A stretch of DNA of 8,644 nt from Candidatus Thermokryptus sp. (GCA_028276305.1 JAPYWO010000032.1:1-8644); one strand, 5' to 3'; shown: positions 1-6,148, counted from the first letter of the stretch. Notes: generated by a model not told the origin, from the sequence alone. Numbers and translations: made by a program.

Positions 1-160
1 GACAAATTCCTTCAAAGTGTTTTTTTACTACTTCCGCGGTTACCTTTTCCACAAGCAGGGGATAATATTCCGGCTTTCTTGCGATCAAGCCGATATTTGC
101 GGAATTTCCTTTATCACCCGATCTTGCATGCGCTATTTCAAGAAGTTTTATTTTTTTCAT
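1..160 (-). CDS. AtuA-like small domain protein (N-terminal part; runs off the left edge)
   Basis: Reading the minus strand from the ATG at 160-158 gives 53 residues before the edge. The N-terminus contains HARSGDKGNSANIGLIAR (residues 11-28), then YYPLL and VTAEVV. From memory, this RSGDKG..NIG pattern is the hallmark of the small ferredoxin-fold domain that follows or is fused to AtuA (DUF1446) proteins of acyclic terpene/branched acyl-CoA utilisation; the whole domain is normally about 100 residues, so roughly half is seen here. The exact biochemical role of this small domain is not established to my knowledge. It lies 18 bases downstream of the beta-barrel gene on the same strand, so the two are probably co-transcribed. 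The leader has no clear Shine-Dalgarno site. Family assignment is fairly confident; function is inferred only. Confidence 0.72.
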   Translation of the reverse strand, partial: MKKIKLLEIAHARSGDKGNSANIGLIARKPEYYPLLVEKVTAEVVKKHFEGIC

Positions 161-178
161 TTTAACAGCGGGTTTATT

Positions 179-619
179 TTAGAAGAAAAACCTAAACCCG
201 ATCCCACCAGTGATGTCAAAGTCGGTCCCCGGGATTAATCCAAGTTTTGGTGAGATTTCTATGAAAAATTCATATCTTTTCTTCAGGAAAAAGTTCACGC
301 CGAGATTGGCGCTTGCACCGATGAAGTCATCTTTCTTTGAAGAAGCTTTGAAAAATAAACCTGGTCCTGCGTATAGATTAAAAGTCCCGTCGCCGTATCT
401 TTGAAGTTCACTCAAATTGAAGATGTAATGTCCTTGCAGGAATAAAGCGTCATTAAAACGCCACGCTAAGGTTAAATCAACCGAGTTTGAGTTTGACAAG
501 ATGAATTTGCCTGTTACGCCGGTTGGCGCTCCAAGATAAACGCCAAGACCGAGTTTATGTTGAGATTGTAACGGCTGGAAAACCGCAAGAGCTAAAATTA
601 ACGGGAATATCTTTTTCAT
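179..619 (-). CDS. Small outer-membrane beta-barrel protein
   Basis: A 146-residue protein with a typical signal peptide (MKK, hydrophobic run to about residue 16, probable cleavage near LQSQ, residues 17-20). The mature part alternates polar and hydrophobic residues in short strands: GLGVYLGAP, SVDLTLAWRF, ALFLQGHYIFN, FNLYAGPGLFF, GASANLGVNFFL, YEFFIEISPKLG, and DITGGIGFRFFF at the C-terminus. The terminal Phe run fits the barrel-assembly signal of outer-membrane proteins. About eight strands would fit this length, as in small OmpA/OmpX-like barrels. The ATG at 619-617 is preceded by a weak AAGG about 9-11 bases upstream. It is the first gene of a minus-strand unit that continues into the AtuA-like gene. 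No specific ligand or family can be named. Confidence 0.78.
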   Translation of the reverse strand: MKKIFPLILALAVFQPLQSQHKLGLGVYLGAPTGVTGKFILSNSNSVDLTLAWRFNDALFLQGHYIFNLSELQRYGDGTFNLYAGPGLFFKASSKKDDFIGASANLGVNFFLKKRYEFFIEISPKLGLIPGTDFDITGGIGFRFFF

Positions 620-643
620 ATTGGTGCGCCTTTTTTGAAAAAA

Positions 644-670
644 GTTATCAAAAATTTATAAGATTTTCAA
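644..670 (-). promoter_or_regulatory. Possible promoter for the minus-strand unit
   Basis: On the minus strand TTGAAA (670-665) is followed after 15 bases by GATAAC (649-644), about 24 bases before the ATG at 619. The -35 is good but the spacer is short and the -10 imperfect, so this is only a weak candidate in an AT-rich divergent region. Confidence 0.22.
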
Positions 671-697
671 GGTTCGCTTGACGGCGCTTTTGAGGAA

Positions 698-726
698 TTG
701 AAAAGTTTTAATTTTTTTGCTATTTT
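698..726 (+). promoter_or_regulatory. Probable sigma70-type promoter for the plus-strand genes
   Basis: TTGAAA at 698-703 and TATTTT at 721-726 are separated by exactly 17 bases, in a T-rich stretch 35 bases ahead of the ATG at 761. This is the best promoter-like arrangement in the 620-760 divergent region. Bacteroidota often use a different promoter consensus (TTTG/TAnnTTTG), so the call depends on the true lineage. Confidence 0.45.
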
Positions 727-745
727 TAGTGTAGCATTCAAATTT

Positions 746-752
746 AAAGGAG
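746..752 (+). promoter_or_regulatory. Strong ribosome binding site for the gene at 761
   Basis: AAAGGAG, 8 bases before the ATG at 761. It fixes the start of that gene and shows that this organism uses Shine-Dalgarno initiation for at least some genes. Confidence 0.8.
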
Positions 753-760
753 TTTTGTAA

Positions 761-1522
761 ATGGGTTTGGTCTTGAGGTTTTTAATTTTGTTCGTTGTTT
801 TAATCAATTACTTGTTAGGGCAGGGTTCAGCTGGGGCGTCGGCAAATTTTCAGCAAAGATTCATCGTTGATATGCCCACAGCTGGGCTTTTGAAATCAAA
901 CAGCGTGGCGCTTGACGCTGATTTTTTCGCAGATGGCGGTTTAATGCTTCGTCTTACTGCATCAGCATTTAACAGATTGAATTTCGGTATCTCTTACGGC
1001 GGGACAAAGATAATCGGCAATGGAAATGTGAATTGGTATAAACTTCCCGGGGTGAATTTGAAGATAAGGATAATCGATGAAAGCGTGAGTTTTCCAGCGA
1101 TCGCCTTTGGCTTTGATTCGCAGGGAAGAGAGGGATATATTGATGGTTTGAAAAGATATGAATTTAAATCGCCGGGGTTTTACGCCGTTGCGAGTAAATC
1201 ATTTAAGTTCCTCGGATATTCATCCGTTCACGGTGGAATTAATTATTCACTTGAAAAAGATGACGGGGATAAGTCATTGAATTATTACATCGGCTTTGAT
1301 AAAACGATAGGGAAAGATATAACTTTTTCCGTTGAATATAATTTCGCTGTGAATGATAATTCTGCAAATGCACTTGGCTCTGGGAAAGGTTATTTAAACG
1401 CTGGGATAAGGTGGTCGCTTGGGAGTGGCTTCACGATTGAGTTTAATTGGAAAGATATACTTGTGAATAAAGAGCCGGGAAATTCAAGGGTTGTGAAACT
1501 TGAGTATATTCAAGGACTTTGA
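761..1522 (+). CDS. YjbH-like predicted outer-membrane barrel protein
   Basis: A 253-residue protein with an N-terminal hydrophobic signal sequence (residues 2-19, cleavage likely near LGQG). The mature protein starts with VDMPTAGLL (36-44), then GISYGG (76-81), ARG-free loops, AFGFDSQG (115-122), KSPGFYAV (136-143), HGGINYSLEKDDGD (157-170), YLNAGIRW (211-218) and IEFNWKDIL (226-234). These alternating beta-strand segments and the 'PTAG..., SYGG, GFDSQG, KDLL' order resemble YjbH-type exopolysaccharide-associated outer-membrane proteins and related uncharacterised proteins; that is recognition from memory, not a search. It lacks a terminal Phe (ends QGL), unusual for a classical barrel. Expressed from the candidate promoter at 698-726. 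A 71-base gap follows, so co-transcription with the lipoproteins is possible but not certain. Protein existence is very likely; the detailed role is unknown. Confidence 0.72.
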   Translation: MGLVLRFLILFVVLINYLLGQGSAGASANFQQRFIVDMPTAGLLKSNSVALDADFFADGGLMLRLTASAFNRLNFGISYGGTKIIGNGNVNWYKLPGVNLKIRIIDESVSFPAIAFGFDSQGREGYIDGLKRYEFKSPGFYAVASKSFKFLGYSSVHGGINYSLEKDDGDKSLNYYIGFDKTIGKDITFSVEYNFAVNDNSANALGSGKGYLNAGIRWSLGSGFTIEFNWKDILVNKEPGNSRVVKLEYIQGL

Positions 1523-1546
1523 AGAATTTTTTGCCTTTTTGTTTTG

Positions 1547-1572
1547 TTAAAGTATTTGAAAAGGAACTTTAA
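1547..1572. promoter_or_regulatory. Perfect 7-bp dyad ahead of the lipoprotein operon (possible operator)
   Basis: TTAAAGT (1547-1553) and ACTTTAA (1566-1572) form a perfect inverted repeat with a 12-base spacer, ending 8 bases before the Shine-Dalgarno site of the gene at 1594. Half-site centres are 19 bases apart, about two helical turns, which would suit a dimeric regulator. It is AT-rich with a long loop and no T-run, so a terminator is unlikely. Chance occurrence cannot be excluded. Confidence 0.3.
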
Positions 1573-1580
1573 GATATTTT

Positions 1581-1587
1581 GGAGGTG
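1581..1587 (+). promoter_or_regulatory. Strong ribosome binding site for the gene at 1594
   Basis: GGAGGTG, 6 bases before the ATG at 1594. It is the most consensus-like Shine-Dalgarno site in the window, suggesting high translation of the Trp/Tyr-rich lipoprotein. Confidence 0.82.
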
Positions 1588-1593
1588 TGAGCC

Positions 1594-2562
1594 ATGAAAA
1601 AACTAATTTTTCTCGCTCTTGCAACGCTTTTCCTTTGGGGGTGTTATACGCAGATCGGAACTGTAAGGGAAGATGAGGGCTATCAGAGTTTTGAGAGCAA
1701 AAAAGAGAAAAATTATTCCTACTACACCGACGATTACAATTCTTGGTATTATCAAAGTTATGTCTATCGTTATTATCTCCCTTATCCGAGATATTATCTT
1801 TTCTTCAGGTATTACACGCCGGGATTTGTCTTTGGATGGGGTGAGTGGTGGAATTACGATCCGTTTTGGTGGGATAGATATTGGTGGTGGGATTGGGACT
1901 GGTATTGGTGGGATAGATACTATTCATATCTTTATTTCCCGGGATGGTATTATTACCCGTGGTGGTATAGGGCTCCGATTATAATTGTGATTAACAATCC
2001 GTATTATCCTGTCTCCGGCGGGAAGGCGATAGTTTACAGGACGAGAAACTTTGGCTCAACGCGTTCAGGTGGAGGTAGAAGTGGGGACGAAACGGGTGTA
2101 ACTTTCTCTGTGCCGACGAGGTCTGCGCCTGCGGTGAATTCAGGTGGCAGTGTTCAAGGCGGTTCATCTGAGGGAACTTTGAGAAAACCGTCAGGGTCTT
2201 CAGGTAGAGAAACACCCGGGGTTGAAAGAAGTGGCGTAAGGAGTGAATCACCGAGAAATATAGGTTCAACACGAGGGACACTTGCACCGAGAGTTGAGCC
2301 AAGGTCTGGGAACGAGGGACAGAAGCCGAGAAATGATTCAACGCCTCCACGCAGAAGCGGTTCTCACAGGAGCTCACAGATTCAATTATATAGAGATTAT
2401 GACACTGGCAGAAGTATGTTGATTGAGCATCCCAAGCATTTTCAAGGTTCTCAACCCCAGATCAGTCTAACTCCGCATTATTCAGGAGTGTCTAATGGTT
2501 TTAGGCAAAGTGATAACACAGCAACGCAGGATAGAAGACAAACAGGGAGCAGGAGAAAATGA
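1594..2562 (+). CDS. Trp/Tyr-rich lipoprotein with disordered Arg/Ser/Gly tail, unknown function
   Basis: A 322-residue protein that I do not recognise. Residues 1-17 form a lipoprotein signal (MKK, hydrophobic core, LWGC with the lipidated Cys at 17). Residues 41-125 are extraordinarily aromatic: by my count 48 of 85 are Tyr, Trp or Phe, 16 of them Trp, with WWDRY occurring twice (92-96 and 105-109). A short hydrophobic IIIVI segment (129-133) follows, then RTRNFGSTR (149-157) and a low-complexity Ser/Gly/Arg/Pro-rich tail (158-322) with a second RNIGSTR (221-227) and the terminus TGSRRK. The next gene encodes a shorter relative with the same motifs and overlaps by 4 bases (ATGA at 2559-2562). 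A surface-exposed, largely unstructured outer-membrane lipoprotein is the reasonable inference; adhesion, matrix binding or assembly are all open. Confidence 0.85.
   Translation: MKKLIFLALATLFLWGCYTQIGTVREDEGYQSFESKKEKNYSYYTDDYNSWYYQSYVYRYYLPYPRYYLFFRYYTPGFVFGWGEWWNYDPFWWDRYWWWDWDWYWWDRYYSYLYFPGWYYYPWWYRAPIIIVINNPYYPVSGGKAIVYRTRNFGSTRSGGGRSGDETGVTFSVPTRSAPAVNSGGSVQGGSSEGTLRKPSGSSGRETPGVERSGVRSESPRNIGSTRGTLAPRVEPRSGNEGQKPRNDSTPPRRSGSHRSSQIQLYRDYDTGRSMLIEHPKHFQGSQPQISLTPHYSGVSNGFRQSDNTATQDRRQTGSRRK
1866..1919 (+). repeat. 15-bp direct repeat, 39-bp period, inside the aromatic block
   Basis: TTGGTGGGATAGATA occurs at 1866-1880 and again at 1905-1919, in frame, 39 bases (13 codons) apart, encoding the two WWDRY copies. 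The intervening DNA contains further TGGTGG/GATTGG variants. This suggests that the aromatic segment grew by short tandem duplication. Confidence 0.75.
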
Positions 2563-3107
2563 GAAATTTAATTTTCGTACTTTTGATTTTCGCTGGCTGT
2601 TATACGATTATAAAACATCCCGAGGTGAATTATGAAGATTCTTCCGGTGGGGTTTATACTTCACATGTAAGTTATAGGAGCAATTGTTCAAGTTGTCATT
2701 CAAGGGCTGAACTTGAATATTTTTATAACTTGATGCCTGCTCATAATGCGTCGGCTTGGGCTTATTATAATTATCCTTGGTGGTTTTCTTGGGTTAATAT
2801 GGAAGCAGATACCGTAAGCGGTTCTTCAACTGGTTCAGTTTTTGAAAGAACGCGTGAGTTTGGGACGCATAGAACACCGTCAAACGAGTCGTTTTCTCCA
2901 CCGCCACCTTCAAGGACGCCATCGGGTTCGGATTCCTCTTCAAAATCATCGTCAACCGGTTCAATTAGTAAGGGAAGTGAGGTGAAGTCCGAGGGGGCAA
3001 GAAGCTCTGGTAATTTGCGCTCATCGGATGGGAACTCCCGAGAGCAGAATAAAGAAAGCGAACAAAACAAGGAAGGAAAAAGAAATATCGGTTCAAGAAG
3101 AAAATGA
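2559..3107 (+). CDS. CxxCH-containing lipoprotein, paralogue of the upstream lipoprotein
   Basis: A 182-residue protein of unknown function. It has a short lipoprotein signal, FAGC with the lipidated Cys at 14, followed by YT exactly as in the upstream protein. CSSCH at 43-47 is a canonical covalent haem c attachment motif (C43, C46, H47); M59 or H62 in LMPAHN could be a distal ligand, but the folded part is short for a cytochrome, and metal binding or a disulfide is also possible. An aromatic patch AYYNYPWWFSW (68-78) follows, then RTREFGTHR (97-105), matching RTRNFGSTR of the neighbour. The rest (106-182) is Ser/Gly/Lys/Glu-rich, with PPPP at 114-117, and ends RNIGSRRK. It starts by ATGA overlap with the upstream gene (AGGGAG at 2544-2549 as ribosome site) and ends by ATGA overlap with the FadL-like gene, indicating translational coupling on both sides. 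Confidence 0.84.
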   Translation: MRNLIFVLLIFAGCYTIIKHPEVNYEDSSGGVYTSHVSYRSNCSSCHSRAELEYFYNLMPAHNASAWAYYNYPWWFSWVNMEADTVSGSSTGSVFERTREFGTHRTPSNESFSPPPPSRTPSGSDSSSKSSSTGSISKGSEVKSEGARSSGNLRSSDGNSREQNKESEQNKEGKRNIGSRRK

Positions 3108-4504
3108 AGAAATTAACAGCGATATTGTTCCTCGTTTTCAACCTCGCTTATTCGCAATTTCCTGACGATGCTTTGAGGTATTCAAATTTAAATCTCGGTC
3201 TTGGTGCGAGGGCAATTGGGCTTGGCTTTTCTTATATTGGCGTCTCCGATGATTACTCGGCTGTATTCTGGAATCCAGCTGGACTTGCGCAGATAAAAAG
3301 ATTTGAGTTTGCTGGTGGTTTGAATTATCTCAGTTTGAAAAATTTGTCAAAAGTTACGGGATATTCAAATTCATTTGAAAATACAAACACATCGCTTGGA
3401 ACAGTTGCGCTTGTCATGCCAGTCCCAACTATACGCGGGAGTTTGGTATTTGCCGGTGGATACGCAAGGGTCTCGGATTTCACAGGGACATTGTCCCTTT
3501 TGCTTTTCAACTCGGAAAGTTCAATAGTTCCTTCACTTTATGACCCAAACCCCGATTTTGACCTTGCTTGGAAGCTCGGACTTGAAGATTCTACTGGGGC
3601 GACTCAAATTTTGCGCAATGTCCAACAGAAGATAACATTGTATGAAAGTGGCGGTTTAAATCAATGGTTCGTCTCTGGGGCAATTGACATAGCGGAAAAT
3701 TTATCGGTCGGATTGACCCTGGCAATTGTAACCGGAAGTTATAAATACGACCGCCAATTTATTGAAAGTGATGTTAGAAATTTTTATAGGGATTACCCGT
3801 GGGATTTCAAAAGTTTGACGGTTTCTGATTTGATAGATGCAAGCGTCAGTGGTTTCTCCGCAAATGCTGGTTTGATGTACAGAAGCAGAACTTTTAGATT
3901 TGGGTTGATGACGAGATTACCGATGTCATTGAGCGTTAAAGAGAACTATTCAAGGAGCGGTGAAAGCTCTTTTGATAATGGAGATTCGTTTTCTTATTCT
4001 TACTCTGGAGTTTCAAGATATGATGTTGTGTCACCTTTTTATTTTGGCGCTGGCGTGTCTTTTAACCTAAAAGATGTCGTCTTGATAGCTGGAGATGTTG
4101 TTTATGTTGATTGGAGACAGATGGAGTTTAAGAATAACCCAGACCTTGTTCAGTTGAATAGGGAAATAAAGCAGATTTTCACCGAGACATTTATTTTGAG
4201 TGGTGGTGTGGAAGTTACGCTTCCTTTCTTTGAACAGGTCAAGTTGAGGACAGGTTATTCTTACCGTCCATCGCCTTATCTTGAGGACAAGGGGATTACA
4301 AGCAGATCTGTAAGGTCTTTGAGTTTTGGTTTAAGCGTTCTTTTACAAAAGACGCTTCTTATTGATTTCGCTTATGTGACCGGGAAGTGGAGCACAGTTC
4401 ACACGCAGTATAGCTATAATCTCGGGAATTCGTATTATAGTTTAATCACCGATGAGGAAAACTCCGCTCGGAATTTCGTTTTGACATTGCGATACAGATT
4501 TTAA
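3104..4504 (+). CDS. OmpP1/FadL-family outer-membrane channel
   Basis: A 466-residue protein with a cleavable signal (MKK, hydrophobic to about residue 15, YSQ near 16-18). The segment from LGLGARAIGLG (31-41) through SDDYSAVFWNPAGLA (48-62) is the typical N-terminal hatch region of the OmpP1/FadL/TodX family, and the size matches the usual 400-500 residues for a 14-stranded barrel. Repeated beta-strand patterns follow and the protein ends FVLTLRYRF, with the terminal Phe of outer-membrane barrels. Family members import hydrophobic molecules such as long-chain fatty acids or aromatic hydrocarbons across the outer membrane; Bacteroidota carry many paralogues, some annotated as PorV-like or with no known substrate, so the cargo here is open. 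Its ATG overlaps the stop of the CxxCH lipoprotein by 4 bases, implying coupled synthesis and possibly physical association with the lipoproteins. Confidence 0.88.
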   Translation: MKKLTAILFLVFNLAYSQFPDDALRYSNLNLGLGARAIGLGFSYIGVSDDYSAVFWNPAGLAQIKRFEFAGGLNYLSLKNLSKVTGYSNSFENTNTSLGTVALVMPVPTIRGSLVFAGGYARVSDFTGTLSLLLFNSESSIVPSLYDPNPDFDLAWKLGLEDSTGATQILRNVQQKITLYESGGLNQWFVSGAIDIAENLSVGLTLAIVTGSYKYDRQFIESDVRNFYRDYPWDFKSLTVSDLIDASVSGFSANAGLMYRSRTFRFGLMTRLPMSLSVKENYSRSGESSFDNGDSFSYSYSGVSRYDVVSPFYFGAGVSFNLKDVVLIAGDVVYVDWRQMEFKNNPDLVQLNREIKQIFTETFILSGGVEVTLPFFEQVKLRTGYSYRPSPYLEDKGITSRSVRSLSFGLSVLLQKTLLIDFAYVTGKWSTVHTQYSYNLGNSYYSLITDEENSARNFVLTLRYRF

Positions 4505-4525
4505 AAATAAATTCGCAATGCCTGA

Positions 4526-5314
4526 ATGAAGAAAAATCTCCTCGTTTTGTTAATCTTTATTTTAGGTTGTGCTGGCTCAAGGCAAACCATTGAAGACCCA
4601 CCTAAAAAGGGAGATTCTAAAATCATCCCCTACGGAAAAAAGTATGAGTATATTTACAAAATCGTCAAGCCAGTCATAAGGGAAAAACTTTACTTTTCCG
4701 ACCAAAATATCAAAGTTGAGTTTGTGATTGATGATGCTTTCATCCATTTGAGGTTGAAGAATAAAAGAAGTGAAAAAATTTGGTTTAATTTGAGCGAGTC
4801 GCAAATTTTTATCGGTATGAGGTCTTCCAAGGTTATCAATTTCAATTATGAAAATGAATTTAATTACTCGCCCGTCAGTTTGAAATCAGAACAGGTTGAT
4901 GTCTTCCCGAACGCTTTCGTTGTGCTCCATCTTGCCCCCGCTGATAATGTCTTCACAAGTTCAGGCGATTATGAAGTTAGCTGGCTTTATCCAGTGGTTG
5001 ACTTCAATGACAATGCAAAAGTAAAAGAGATTTACGGCAACATTGGGAAAAGGATTGGACTTTATCTTCCCATTGAAACTGAGAAGGAAATTTACGACTA
5101 TTATTTTGAGTTTGAGATAACGGGTGTGCGTGAGGTTGGAGTTTATCAACCGAGAAAAAAGCAAGTCCCAGTTCAAGCGCAATTGCCGTCTGAAATAGTG
5201 ATAAAAGGTGAGGGCTTGAATCCTTCTGAAAGTTTCATAGCATCAACTTTGATTTCCTTTTTTGTTCTTATTTCCGCATATTTCATCTTCGCAAGGGAAA
5301 AGGGAAAAATTTGA
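4526..5314 (+). CDS. Predicted lipoprotein with C-terminal membrane helix, unknown function
   Basis: A 262-residue protein. The N-terminus is a lipoprotein-type signal, with FILGC giving a candidate lipidated Cys at 15, followed by AGSRQ. Residues about 35-205 look like a mainly beta domain (KVEFVIDDAFIHLRLKN, SQIFIGMRSS, FVVLHLAPAD, YEVSWLYPVVDF, YYFEFEITG), reminiscent of immunoglobulin-like periplasmic domains, but no family is recognised. A proline/glutamine linker (209-221) leads to a clear membrane helix at about 237-256, followed by a basic tail AREKGKI. An N-terminal lipid plus a C-terminal helix would pin both ends to a membrane, most simply the inner one. The start is 21 bases after the FadL-like stop, with no good ribosome site, so translation may depend on coupling. 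The eIF2B-like gene follows after 1 base. Confidence 0.75.
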   Translation: MKKNLLVLLIFILGCAGSRQTIEDPPKKGDSKIIPYGKKYEYIYKIVKPVIREKLYFSDQNIKVEFVIDDAFIHLRLKNKRSEKIWFNLSESQIFIGMRSSKVINFNYENEFNYSPVSLKSEQVDVFPNAFVVLHLAPADNVFTSSGDYEVSWLYPVVDFNDNAKVKEIYGNIGKRIGLYLPIETEKEIYDYYFEFEITGVREVGVYQPRKKQVPVQAQLPSEIVIKGEGLNPSESFIASTLISFFVLISAYFIFAREKGKI

Positions 5315-5315
5315 T

Positions 5316-6140
5316 GTGAGAAGTTATAGGATTGATAGGAAATTAAAAGCGATCTATAGAGATAAAAAATCGGGAGCGTCTGTTTTAACAACGAAATTGT
5401 TTTCCGTCTTGATTGATGCGATTGGGGAAGTTGACAGGGTTGAAGATTTTAATTCGCTCTTAATTTCAATCGGGGTTGAATTGAGAAAACATCATCCGCT
5501 TTTGTTTCAACTTCGGAATTTGATTGATATAGTCCAGGGTTTTTCAAAAGAGGTTCGGGATAAGGAAGAAATTTTGAGTGAAATTCTTTCGTTAAGGGAG
5601 AGATTTGAAAATTCATCTTCAATGGTGGCGGAAGGTTTCAGGCAATTTCTCAGTGAAAGGGGGAAGGTTTCAATTGCGACTTTAAGTCATAGCGGGACGG
5701 TTTTTAATTCGCTTGTTAAAGCGAGGGATTTTATAAACGAGGTTTATATTTTCCGTTCATGTCCGAAGTGTGAAGGTGAGAAAATGGGTGATTTGCTTTT
5801 TAAAAGTGGGTTCAATGTTTTCGTCGTGAATGATTTCGGTTTAAGTTATGTTGTAAAGAAAGTTGATTTGGTTGTCTCTGGCTGTGATGCTGTTTTTGAG
5901 GATGGTTCAATTTTGAATAAAGCTGGAACTTTGCCTCTTTTTGTATTGGCGAAAAACTTCGGGAAGGTGAGTGTCGTGCTTGCGGATTTTTTGAAATTTG
6001 TTAGTGAAAGGGTCAATTTTGATGAAATTTTTAAAGATGCTGTTGAGTTGAAAAGCAAGGATAAGGTTAAAGAATTGAATTTGCTATTTGAAATCGTTGA
6101 TGGGGCTTTTATAACGCACTATGTTACAAATAAATCTTGA
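5316..6140 (+). CDS. eIF2B alpha/beta/delta-like protein (aldose-phosphate isomerase superfamily)
   Basis: From the GTG at 5316 the protein has 274 residues. N-terminal helices (1-110) are followed by a Rossmann-like domain with SHSGT (124-128), VYIFRSCPKCEG (143-154), VVNDFG (170-175), VVSGCDAVFEDGS (186-198), NKAGT (201-205) and VLADFLKF (221-228). This order is that of the eIF2B regulatory subunits, methylthioribose-1-phosphate isomerase (MtnA) and ribose-1,5-bisphosphate isomerase. The catalytic Cys of the isomerases (in THCN-type motifs) is replaced by SHSG, while the GxD Asp and NKxGT are kept, so I would not name an isomerase activity. It is shorter than MtnA (about 340) and nearer eIF2B alpha. 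An in-frame TTG at 5262 would extend it 18 residues into the preceding gene; the GTG, 1 base after that gene's stop and 11 bases after AAGGG, is preferred. The start is uncertain. Threonine synthase follows closely. Confidence 0.82.
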   Translation: MRSYRIDRKLKAIYRDKKSGASVLTTKLFSVLIDAIGEVDRVEDFNSLLISIGVELRKHHPLLFQLRNLIDIVQGFSKEVRDKEEILSEILSLRERFENSSSMVAEGFRQFLSERGKVSIATLSHSGTVFNSLVKARDFINEVYIFRSCPKCEGEKMGDLLFKSGFNVFVVNDFGLSYVVKKVDLVVSGCDAVFEDGSILNKAGTLPLFVLAKNFGKVSVVLADFLKFVSERVNFDEIFKDAVELKSKDKVKELNLLFEIVDGAFITHYVTNKS

Positions 6141-6142
6141 GG
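6138..6142 (+). promoter_or_regulatory. Ribosome binding site deciding the threonine synthase start
   Basis: TGAGG, overlapping the stop of the eIF2B-like gene, lies 6 bases before the ATG at 6149. It supports that ATG over the in-frame TTG at 6137, which has no ribosome site of its own at the right distance. Confidence 0.6.
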
Positions 6143-6148
6143 TTTATA

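Noticed and set aside
17..238. Open plus-strand frame at the left edge
   Set aside because: It lies antisense to the AtuA-like gene and the end of the barrel gene; the protein is Phe/Cys-rich without family resemblance and has no ribosome site.
1523..1593. T-rich gap after the YjbH-like gene considered as a rho-independent terminator
   Set aside because: The T-runs at the start have no GC-rich stem before them, and the only dyad lies downstream and has a 12-base loop.
1866..1919. GGTGGG/GGATAG repeats considered as a minisatellite, G-quadruplex or CRISPR-like element
   Set aside because: Only two exact 15-bp copies, in frame and encoding WWDRY; explained by coding repeats. There are not four regular G-tracts and no spacers.
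1673..1984. Second open plus-strand frame inside the aromatic lipoprotein gene (Ile/Gly/Arg-rich product)
   Set aside because: It is a frame shadow of the TAT/TGG-rich codons; no ribosome site, and the main frame has a lipobox, a strong Shine-Dalgarno site and a paralogue.
1991..2377. 128-codon open frame on the minus strand opposite the lipoprotein tail
   Set aside because: Low-complexity antisense shadow of Ser/Gly/Arg codons; no promoter, ribosome site or recognisable domain.
5262..5315. TTG start giving an 18-residue extension of the eIF2B-like protein
   Set aside because: It would overlap the upstream gene by 53 bases; the extension has no family similarity and a GTG is available 1 base after the upstream stop.
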